This document shows, in pieces, positions 56,517 through 64,000 of a stretch of 64,000 nt of DNA. Below the pieces are notes generated by a model that saw only the letters and a program-made list of their open reading frames with translations, did no database searches and had not been told where the DNA came from. The stretch's first letter is position 1; each line of letters starts with the position of its first letter. The position numbers and the translations under genes are program-made. The stretch comes from Pseudophaeomoniella oleicola (lineage: Eukaryota; Ascomycota; Eurotiomycetes; Phaeomoniellales; Phaeomoniellaceae): the NCBI GenBank assembly GCA_003868215.1, contig QWDQ01000057.1, forward strand, positions 107,445 to 171,444, given 5' to 3'.

Positions 56517-58457
56517 TCAAGAACTGCAACTGCACTGCTGTAATCTTTGGAATCGGGGAACATCTCCACAGAATCGCTTCTCCTCGTCAGTGTTGGCTCC
56601 CCATTCGCCTTGGAACGGGTTCAGAGTCATGTTCATGACGCGATCCAGAATTCCACGGTCGTTCTTGTGTTCAACGCGATCTATTACTTCATCCAAGAGC
56701 CAACCCCTAGGAACGAAGTTGGGATTGACAGCCTTCATAGCTTCGATTCGCTGCTCATCGTTACCTTCTCCCCAGTCCTCGACGGCACGTTGACGCCAAG
56801 CATCGAGCCATTTGGCAACCATCTCGACCGCAGACTCCTCGGTCTGGTTCAGACCAGTCACACCCTCATGATGGAAAAACAATTTGGCTACTTCCTTGCG
56901 TTTCTCGCCGGTGTCGAGATCACCGACTTTGAAGGACGATAGACGGCGGAAGAAATGGTTGAAGTCCAGTTCAATGGCCTCCATAGTGTCGAGTGCTTCA
57001 GAAAACAGATCTTGAAAGTCCGATTCCTTCTGTGTCTTGAGACCCAAACGGGAAGACATGATCCGCTTATACTCTGCCATGAACACCGCCTTGTACTCTT
57101 CACCTATCTGTTCGATCAAAGTCTCCGCTCTCTTAATAAGCTTGGGAGCGAAATCTTCCGAGACACCTTTGGTGGCGAACACTTCCTCATCGACTTGATC
57201 TCCGGCGCCAATCAGTTCACCGAGTGATTCTCCCAGTCGAACTAGATTCCACCAGATAATTGAGGGTTGATTACGATATGCGTATCGTAGCATATGGTCG
57301 TCGTGATTTGGCGTATAAGAGGGATCAAAGTCATCCATAAAAGCAAACGGTCCGAAGTCCAGTGAAAGACCCATGATCGATGTGTTGTCGGTGTTCAGTA
57401 CACCATTCATGAAGCCGAACGCTTGCCATGCTGCGACCGTCTTCGCGTTTCTCCTCACAATCTCCCGATATAATCTGGTAAAGCGATTCTCTTCTACTCC
57501 TTCCTTTCCTTCAATAGCATCTTTGTCCACGTCTCTCGTTGGCTCAACTGCGAGCTCTCCGCTAGCCGTTCCAGGCAGCTTGTCCCATCCCCCGAACACA
57601 TGCTCTGCAACGTAAGTAGCCGTCTTGCGGATAAGATCTCGGTTACCCCGTGATCTCTGAATATCGAAAGTGCCAATCCTGATCCAGCTTTGCGCGAATC
57701 TAGCAACGATAGCTCCTGGTTCAAATTTCTCTCTAATCACTCTACTCTTTGGACAAAGGGTTAAAGTCAAGGCTCTGGTGGTTGGTATTCCTAGAGCGTT
57801 AAGATATTCTGATACCACGAACTCTCTGATGCTGCTCCGCAAGACAGCTTTGCCGTCGGCAAACCTCGAGTATGGTGTCCTGCCGGCCCCCTTCAATTGT
57901 ATTTCATAACGGACCCCCGTTTTTGGATTGGTGGTCTCCACCAACGAGATCGCACGACCATCACCTAGTTGCCCTGCCCATTGACCAAATTGCCACCCGC
58001 CATAGCATTGCGCCCATGGATAGATGCCCTCCTCTGGCTTGTCCTCGGACCAGAAGAACTTGTTCCCTGCTACCAGCTCTTGGAAAAACTCTGTAGAGGT
58101 CTCTGAAGGGTCGAGTCCGATATCTTCGAGCGCACGGCTGCTTACAGCCAGTAGCTCAGGGTCTTCGGAAGGTGCTGGCCGTACGTATGTGTACAGGGCA
58201 TCTTTGACCATACGAGGCCCGAGGTTTGGCAATAACGGTACGGCATGTGAATCTTTGGGAGTTGGATAGAGCGGATCAGGGGGTAGGTTTGAGGTAAAGA
58301 CATTCGATTTGGGAATGGATGCTAATGTCTCGCCCTTGAGGCCGTCGGATGTCGAACTGGTATGACTGCCATTGACTTGATTTTGTATTTGCGAGGCCAT
58401 CGGTAAACATCTACTCACGTTCACTCGTGTTAACCGACCACTCGCACGAAGAAACAT
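56517..58457 (-). CDS. fmp40: SelO/Fmp40 protein adenylyltransferase
   Basis: Intronless, 646 aa. SelO proteins are pseudokinase-fold enzymes that transfer AMP from ATP to Ser/Thr/Tyr of mitochondrial proteins; yeast Fmp40 protects against oxidative stress. The N-terminus MFLRASGRLTRVNVSRCLP is a good presequence, and a second Met at residue 20 (MASQIQ) would give a cytosolic form. Conserved blocks: YGGWQFGQWAGQLGDGRAI, QLKGAGRTPYSRFADGKAVL, RSSIREFVVSEYLNALGIPT, FGFMNGVLNTDNTSIMGLSL and DFGPFAFMDDFDPSYTPNHD. The latter two carry the catalytic loop and metal-binding Asp. The C-terminus QCSCSS keeps the cysteine that replaces selenocysteine of animal SelO. Full length and motifs indicate an active enzyme. 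Confidence 0.95.
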   Translation of the reverse strand: MFLRASGRLTRVNVSRCLPMASQIQNQVNGSHTSSTSDGLKGETLASIPKSNVFTSNLPPDPLYPTPKDSHAVPLLPNLGPRMVKDALYTYVRPAPSEDPELLAVSSRALEDIGLDPSETSTEFFQELVAGNKFFWSEDKPEEGIYPWAQCYGGWQFGQWAGQLGDGRAISLVETTNPKTGVRYEIQLKGAGRTPYSRFADGKAVLRSSIREFVVSEYLNALGIPTTRALTLTLCPKSRVIREKFEPGAIVARFAQSWIRIGTFDIQRSRGNRDLIRKTATYVAEHVFGGWDKLPGTASGELAVEPTRDVDKDAIEGKEGVEENRFTRLYREIVRRNAKTVAAWQAFGFMNGVLNTDNTSIMGLSLDFGPFAFMDDFDPSYTPNHDDHMLRYAYRNQPSIIWWNLVRLGESLGELIGAGDQVDEEVFATKGVSEDFAPKLIKRAETLIEQIGEEYKAVFMAEYKRIMSSRLGLKTQKESDFQDLFSEALDTMEAIELDFNHFFRRLSSFKVGDLDTGEKRKEVAKLFFHHEGVTGLNQTEESAVEMVAKWLDAWRQRAVEDWGEGNDEQRIEAMKAVNPNFVPRGWLLDEVIDRVEHKNDRGILDRVMNMTLNPFQGEWGANTDEEKRFCGDVPRFQRLQQCSCSS

Positions 58458-58718
58458 GAAAAATCAGGAATACAGAAGCATAAGGATCAGTCGTGGAAAA
58501 GACGAAAGGACTACTATGTTAGATGCCTGATACTGCGTAGTAGAATACATTTGCCTTTAGTCCGTTCGGTCGGACGATTACGATGGCAAAAGATTCGTTC
58601 GGGCGGAAATTATGTCATAATTTAACAAAACGCATCACAATTGACCGTCACTGATTAGCAGCGCGTGGGGTTGAAAAGGCAGACTGTCTTTCCGGTGGGA
58701 ATCCTTGAGACTCGTCCT

Positions 58719-58730
58719 TACTACGTAGTA
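58719..58730. repeat. Palindrome TACTACGTAGTA
   Basis: Perfect 12-bp copy in the SelO/Cus1 promoter region. Confidence 0.6.
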
Positions 58731-59308
58731 TTGTATCCGAAGTGCAGCATCCTATAGCTCGAGTCAGGTGTGTAGATATGTTAGATAGGTTGCATTATCC
58801 TGCAGTGTTTTCATCGCTCTATGGCTTCCGCCCGAGGTGATATGCCACACGACCTTAGCTTTTGTCGCGAGATAGATGTATGTCACTGGAATTTGTCTCG
58901 AGGGACGAGCAATAGTCTTCAATCAGCAGTCTACCGTCATACATTTGTCGAACATGAGCACTAGCTAAAGAACCTGATGTTTGATGCCTCATGAAAAAAG
59001 TAGCTCGAACGTCGGGCCATCTGTATGCCATTCATACTCATGCCAATGCAATCCTCAAATGTTAGGCGAATCTCATACCTATTACCAAGGATCCCTGAAA
59101 TGATTCGATCCGTACTATATAGGTATCACAGACGGCTACACCGCAGACTCTAACTCTGATAAATATCTGAAGTCGCAGCCAAACCTCGACAGCGCCATAC
59201 CATTGAGAAGGCTATACAAATATTATACGTTCCTCGTTATAGTGGAGGTAATTAAGTAATTAGTACTTTGGAGGGAGTCGATCTGAGCGTGGATTGCAGT
59301 GTGGTTGG

Positions 59309-59320
59309 TACTACGTAGTA
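59309..59320. repeat. Palindrome TACTACGTAGTA
   Basis: Second perfect 12-bp copy in the same promoter region, 127 bp before the Cus1 ATG. Confidence 0.6.
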
Positions 59321-59435
59321 ACTGATGGCGTTAGCTGATTCCTTGGCATCGATAATTATCCAGAACAGCTTCGATCTTTCAATCGCGCTCAACTAAATCG
59401 GACTTCCTCATCTACTCTATCTTTATACATCCATC

Positions 59436-61100
59436 ATGGCGAAACCCTCGAAGAACCAGCTCCGGAGAGCGCGCAGAAAGGCGCAAAAGTCAGAACATCC
59501 TTCAGTTGAACCTACAACGCCTCCGCCACCAGAAACTGCTACCGATGGCCTTACAAAAGAATCAGAGTCCGAACCAAAGGTCGAGGTCGTGGACGCCATG
59601 GATGAAGATAATCCTCTCTACGAGATGTACCGGGATGTCATTACAAAGTTCGAAGAGTCAGACGCCATCGATACGGCAGCAAAAGAAGCAGACAAACCCG
59701 AAGTCTACTACGATGAGGATGATGAAATACCCGACGAAGAAGAGGAAGAACAGCCGAAGATCTCTAAAAAGAAGCGGAAGGAACAGAGCAAACTGTCTGT
59801 GGCGGAGTTGAAGGCGATTGTCAAGAAACCAGAGGTTGTGGAATGGACCGATACCTCTGCTCCAGATCCAAAACTATTGGTACACATAAAGTCATACAGG
59901 AACGTTGTCCCAGTACCATTGCATTGGTCGTTAAAGCGAGAATATCTTTCGTCAAAAAGAGGCATCGAGAAGCCACCTTTTGCGTTGCCCAAATTCATAC
60001 AGGAGACCGGTATTGCAGAGATGCGAGATGCTGTACTCGAGAAACAGAACGAGGCATCACTAAAACAGAAACAACGAGAAAGAGTACAACCTAAGATGGG
60101 AAAACTAGATATCGATTATCAGAAACTCTACGAGGCCTTCTTCAGATTTCAAACGAAACCGGAATTGACGCGATATGGAGAGGTATACTATGAGGGTAAA
60201 GAATACGAGACGAATTTACGGCATTTAAGGCCCGGCGAGCTTAGCGACGAATTGAAAGATGCCCTTGGTATGCCGCCAGGCTATCCACCACCATGGTTAA
60301 TCAATATGCAAAGATATGGACCTCCACCGTCATATCCTGCCCTCAAGATTCCAGGTTTAAATGCTCCACCGCCACCGGGTGCCTCTTGGGGATTCCACCC
60401 CGGCGGCTATGGCAAGCCACCTGTCGATGAGGCCACCAACAGGCCGCTGTATGGTGGAGATATCTTCGGTGTCCTTCAGACGCAGCAGAATGCCCAGCAA
60501 GGAGAACCGGTCGAGAAAGATCTCTGGGGAGAGCTTCAAGCGCCGGAAGAGGAGTCCGAGGAAGAGGAAGAAGAGGAAGACGAAGAGGAAGAGGACGACG
60601 AGGACAAAGCCGCGGGACTGCAAACCCCCAGCGGTATGGAAACGCCAAGTGGGATGGTATCATCGGTACCTACCGAATATGGCGGGACAGAAACAGTGTC
60701 TGAGTTTGATTTGCGAAAGAGACGGGGTACGGAGACAGAAGAGTCCGCTGCTCCACGATCCGCTTATACCGTCATTCCAGAGCAGCAAACAAGAGTACAG
60801 GGATTTTTTGGTGCTGACCGAGCGTATGATCTTAAGGCTGCTCAGAGCAACATACCTGTATTAGGGCAAGAGGAGAACCGGAAAAGAAAGAAACCAGGCG
60901 ATGTCGATGTGTCCGTTGACCCAGATCAGTTACAGGCGCATGATGGGCTCAATAAGGAGGGTCTTCGAGGCATGTACGATGCGGGAGTTCGGGCAGATTC
61001 AAAGAACCCTAGTTGGGAATTTCAAGAGGATTTGAGCGAAATGATCAGTCAGGAGTCAAGGAAGCGAATAAAGCGAGATGAAGAGCGGAGGAAGCGATGA
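59436..61100 (+). CDS. cus1: U2 snRNP SF3b subunit 2 (SAP145/Cus1)
   Basis: Intronless, 554 aa. SF3b145 anchors U2 snRNP near the intron branch site. The basic N-terminus MAKPSKNQLRRARRKAQK is typical. The DUF382 region (about 135-260) contains VEWTDTSAPDPKLLVHIKSY, RNVVPVPLHWSLKREYLSSK and RGIEKPPFALPKFIQETGI. The PSP domain (about 265-320) contains LRPGELSDELKDALGMPPGY, PPPWLINMQRYGPPPSYPAL, KIPGLNAPPPPGASWG and GGYGKPPVDE. An acidic run of Glu/Asp (about 370-395) follows, then a C-terminal region with EFDLRKRRGTE and WEFQEDLSEMI. Fungal SF3b145 has this exact order. Confidence 0.95.
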   Translation: MAKPSKNQLRRARRKAQKSEHPSVEPTTPPPPETATDGLTKESESEPKVEVVDAMDEDNPLYEMYRDVITKFEESDAIDTAAKEADKPEVYYDEDDEIPDEEEEEQPKISKKKRKEQSKLSVAELKAIVKKPEVVEWTDTSAPDPKLLVHIKSYRNVVPVPLHWSLKREYLSSKRGIEKPPFALPKFIQETGIAEMRDAVLEKQNEASLKQKQRERVQPKMGKLDIDYQKLYEAFFRFQTKPELTRYGEVYYEGKEYETNLRHLRPGELSDELKDALGMPPGYPPPWLINMQRYGPPPSYPALKIPGLNAPPPPGASWGFHPGGYGKPPVDEATNRPLYGGDIFGVLQTQQNAQQGEPVEKDLWGELQAPEEESEEEEEEEDEEEEDDEDKAAGLQTPSGMETPSGMVSSVPTEYGGTETVSEFDLRKRRGTETEESAAPRSAYTVIPEQQTRVQGFFGADRAYDLKAAQSNIPVLGQEENRKRKKPGDVDVSVDPDQLQAHDGLNKEGLRGMYDAGVRADSKNPSWEFQEDLSEMISQESRKRIKRDEERRKR

Positions 61101-61670
61101 AAGGCTTGATCGCACGTAGTATACCCAGCAGTCAAGAATATTTCGAAGATGTCAAGATATCCCGGGCGCGATTTCCGAACTCTCACGATGTTGTATCTTT
61201 CTCGACACACGGTCCGTAGTAAATACTTGGTCTCAGACTATGGATTTGCTCCTTTAGAGGTATCATCTATTAGAGGCTGACACCTAACGTTTGCAGTAAT
61301 TCAGTGTGGACCAACCAAGACGAAGCCATTCACGAATGAGTCTGCCGTCGATAACCTGAGCAAATCTCATGAAACTTCTGAACGACTCCTGCGCCTCATT
61401 CTCCCCTGACTGTGGCGTTCTCTGTTCTGTTCTGTTCTGATCTCCGGGGTGGAGAGATATTTGGGGTTTAGCCTCAAAGTCGTGTTTGTGGAGAAGCTTT
61501 TGGAATTTCTGAAGCAGAGTGTCACAGTCCTGAACAAACTGCAATACCAACCAACTCTCCATTTGACAGCGTCAATTTTCACTTACTCGGCCTGCGCAGA
61601 CTCGCCGCGCAAGGCGGCTCTCACCTTTCTTACAAATTTACAGATTTAGAGGCCCACAAACCCTGCCAGC
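61101..61670. promoter_or_regulatory. Intergenic, promoter of the RS protein
   Basis: 570 bp between tandem genes; a tctgttctgttctg repeat near 61423-61440. No coding sequence supported. Confidence 0.35.
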
Positions 61671-63355
61671 ATGGATCGAGACCGTCGCAGGTGAGTAGCC
61701 AACAGCCTCATTGCTTCTCGCCAAAGTTCCCATTCATCGCTGCTGTGTGATGATCTGTGGTCTCAGACTGACCCCATTATGCTCTCAGATACGATGATGA
61801 CAAGGTACAAATGATTGGTCGGGGAGAAAGCTACCGTCCAGGCGGCGGTCCAGCATACCAGCCAGCACGACCTGATATCGATTCGTACAGAACTGATCCT
61901 AGAGGTGACTCATACGTTCCTCGCAGCCGGATTCGAAGCCGTAGCCCACCTCCATATCGTCGTAGATCGAGGAGTCGCGATCGTTTTTCTGATAGAGCGA
62001 GGTCACCAAGAAGATATTCTCCACCGAGGCGCGATGACAGAGCCCGATCGCCACCGAGACGACGTTCAAGATCCCCCTACAGCCCTAGACGCGATAGAAG
62101 CCCATTGCCGCGCCGCCGGAGCCCATCGCCTTTCCCGCGAAGATCACCCCCGCCCAGAAGGGACAGATATGACTCCCCACCTCGAACACGATACGACCGA
62201 CCAAGATCACCGCCCAGACGAGAATTCTCACCAGCTCGCGATTCAAGCATTCGAGGAGGTTATCGAGGTCGCTCAAGAAGTCCAATGCGACCAAGAGGCT
62301 CACCGCCTCGACGAAAAGATCCTTACACAGATGACAACTGGAGACGACGCTCTCCTTCGCCGCTAAGAGGTGGTGGCTTCTCTGGTTCGGAAACAGCTTC
62401 AAGGAGGTCATCCCCACCTATACACCCTGACAGAGCCAGTCTCGCAGGATCAAGAACAGGATCACCGGGCTTTCGAACCAGTAGAGCACTTTATGATCCG
62501 AGAGCACGTTCCCCTCCCTCTCGTGCTCGGTCTCCACCACGTCGTGAAAGGTCTCCCGTAGATCATCACATGCGTGACCCATCACCTCCGAGATCCGTTG
62601 TTGATCGAACCCGAGAACCTCCACCAAGTGAACCCCGAAATGGCACAGCACCGATACACGCACCTACAGGACCCAGGGAACGGGGCGGAGCATACAACCC
62701 GAGACCACCTCCCAGTGGGCCGGCCTCTCAAATGTCACCTCCGACTGGTCCTTCCCAGTCAGCCTCCGTAGCAATGTCAACACATGCTAGGACTAACAAT
62801 GTTTCACTTCTATCTGCTCCGACGAGGCCTCGCGGCGGTCCACCACCACGGGATTTCTCTGGTCCACCAAGAGGCCCGTCTGGTTATCCTACTGGACCTT
62901 CGTCAAGGAGCGCGAGCTTCAGCCAGCGTGATGGCCCTCCATCGGGTCCTCGTGGATTTCCCCGCAGTGATAGTGCTAGTTACGAGCGTCCTCCAACTGG
63001 TGTTACAGGTTTCCGGCATTCCAACAACAGCTCCAGCGCAACGTATCCGCGAAGTCAGCGCTTCAACACTGTTGACCGACATATGTCTACAACCGAGAAG
63101 CTTGTCCCGGGCGGCAAGCTCCTCCCATCGGGTTTACCTCTCGACCAAGAAAAGCGAATGAGGCAATTAGAAATGGACGCAGAGAAACTACGAGATAAGA
63201 TCGCGTCAAAGGAAAAGGCCAAGCGAGAAGCTCTGAGGGAATGGGACGTCCGAGAACGAGAGAGTGAAAGCGCCAGTATGAGAAGCGAGTTGGCCGAGCG
63301 ACACCTGGAAAAGTTGACCCAAGGGGAAGACGGAGTGGGAGGAGCTGCATTTTAA
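61671..63355 (+). CDS. Arginine/serine-rich (RS) protein
   Basis: Two exons, 61671-61690 and 61789-63355, giving 528 aa: MDRDRR then YDDDKVQMIGRGESYRPGGG. Residues about 35-270 are dense RS, RSPP and SPPRR repeats (RSRIRSRSPPPYRRRSRSRD, DRARSPPRRRSRSPYSPRRD), as in SRRM-type splicing matrix proteins. A Pro/Gly/Ser-rich disordered middle follows. The C-terminal coiled coil (about 455-510) contains EKRMRQLEMDAEKLRDKIAS and KEKAKREALREWDVRERESE. It has no RRM, so it is more likely a splicing co-factor or nuclear-speckle protein than a classical SR protein. The first exon is too short to find by ORF length alone. The neighbour Cus1 is also a splicing factor, but the link is only suggestive. Confidence 0.75.
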
Positions 63356-63880
63356 GGAGCTTTCTTTCATCGGCGGTTCAATCTGTCTGTCAAAACGTTC
63401 ATCATCATCATGCTCGGCGTTTGTCTCACACGAATTGGATGAGACGTGCGTGCTTCGGCTCTACCTCTTTCATTGAAAAGGCGAACACGGGTAGGTAATG
63501 GCAACATGTTCGGAGTTTTCAAAAGGTCACTCATATCCCCAAAGTTTTTTTTAGCGAAAATGAAGAGATCAATGTTCTCGTTTCTGCTCCGAGGTCTAAT
63601 TAATACTTTCTACTTTTTACCTTCTACTGCGCAAGCGAGGGAGTAGGGGGATCTGGGATAGGAATCTGGTATCGAGGGTAAAGTATGGATTATGGATAGC
63701 TACCTAGGTACCTTACCTAGGTATTTTGGATCAAATACAGTAAACCAACCATTCACCTGCTCGCGCTACTTATGTATGTACCTTGATCGATTAATAGTTA
63801 AATAAATATAAAAAGCGAAGTACATCGCCACCCCCTCTCTCCCCATTTCCCCCTACCTACAAGGTAGAAGTGAATCATTA

Positions 63881-63881
<1 letters not shown>
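63356..63881. other. Downstream region of the RS protein gene
   Basis: Likely 3' UTR followed by AT-rich intergenic DNA. Nothing coding is recognised. Confidence 0.35.
63701..63723. repeat. Palindrome TACCTAGGTA, two tandem copies
   Basis: Two perfect copies at 63701-63710 and 63714-63723, downstream of the RS protein gene. Confidence 0.6.

Positions 63882-63931
<50 letters not shown>
63882..63931. repeat. Run of 50 cytosines
   Basis: An uninterrupted C homopolymer, followed to the window end by G-rich low-complexity sequence unlike the rest of the window. Most likely an assembly or sequencing artefact at a contig end. Confidence 0.8.
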
Positions 63932-63933
<2 letters not shown>

Positions 63934-64000
63934 CCCGGGCGCGGGGGCCTGGCGCTGGGCGGCGGCGTGGGGGGGGCGGGAGATGGAAGAGGAGGAAGAA

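Larger units (their letters stand above)
58458..59435. promoter_or_regulatory. Divergent promoter, SelO / Cus1
   Basis: 978 bp with two copies of TACTACGTAGTA (58719-58730, 59309-59320) and one variant TACTGCGTAGTA (58531-58542). No ORF of note. Confidence 0.45.

Noticed and set aside
63882-64000. Telomere-like C-rich end
   Set aside because: The run is pure C rather than the CCCTAA repeat of fungal telomeres, so an artefact is more likely.

Overview
This window is nuclear DNA from a filamentous ascomycete (Pezizomycotina). The genes carry short (about 45-60 bp) GT-AG introns with CTAAC/CTGAC-type branch sites. The gene set is fungal: Chs7, Hap5/NF-YC, Mdl1, Fmp40/SelO, Rsm10, Msw1-type TrpRS, a secreted endopolygalacturonase and a HeLo-like/ankyrin protein. 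I could not assign the class. No tRNA, rRNA, transposon or CRISPR array was recognised. All splice models were built by hand from splice signals and reading-frame continuity.

Layout. 0.6-3.1 kb: Chs7 (+) and a small unrecognised membrane protein (-). 4.3-12 kb: an EDC4/Ge-1-like decapping scaffold (+) and an acidic-repeat nuclear-looking protein (+). 12.9-19.2 kb: a DUF2293 protein (-), an LYR-motif protein (+) and Cdc37 (-). 19.7-25.9 kb: mitochondrial ABC exporter Mdl1 (+), t-SNARE Tlg2 (-) and calmodulin (+). 26.3-31.4 kb: Mediator Med20 (-), a GH47 alpha-1,2-mannosidase (+) and mitochondrial TrpRS (+). 32-38 kb is the most accessory-looking part: a polygalacturonase (-), about 2.8 kb without a gene, then a HeLo-like/ankyrin gene (+) crossed by an in-frame TGA. 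38.6-44.6 kb: Rsm10 (-), purine nucleoside phosphorylase (+), Fcf2 (-) and Hap5 (+). 45-53 kb: exocyst Sec15 (-) and a Mei2-like RNA-binding protein (+). 53.6-55.3 kb: small unrecognised ORFs on the minus strand. 56.5-63.4 kb: SelO/Fmp40 (-), SF3b145/Cus1 (+) and an arginine/serine-rich protein (+). The last 120 bases are a 50-C run followed by G-rich low-complexity sequence, which looks like a contig-end artefact.

Most genes are conserved housekeeping genes in alternating orientation, so many intergenic gaps are shared divergent promoters (DUF2293/LYR, Cdc37/Mdl1, Tlg2/calmodulin, Med20/mannosidase, Rsm10/PNP, Fcf2/Hap5, Sec15/Mei2, SelO/Cus1). There is no metabolic cluster. Functional themes recur: secretion and wall biogenesis (Chs7, Tlg2, Sec15, GH47), mRNA life cycle (EDC4, Mei2, Cus1, RS protein, Med20, Hap5) and mitochondria (Mdl1, LYR, TrpRS, Rsm10, SelO). 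The observations most worth checking are the interrupted HeLo-like/ankyrin gene, small genes that an ORF scan would miss, odd exon designs (ATG-only, stop-only and GC-AG introns), blocks of C-ending codons in several last exons, and repeated intergenic palindromes.
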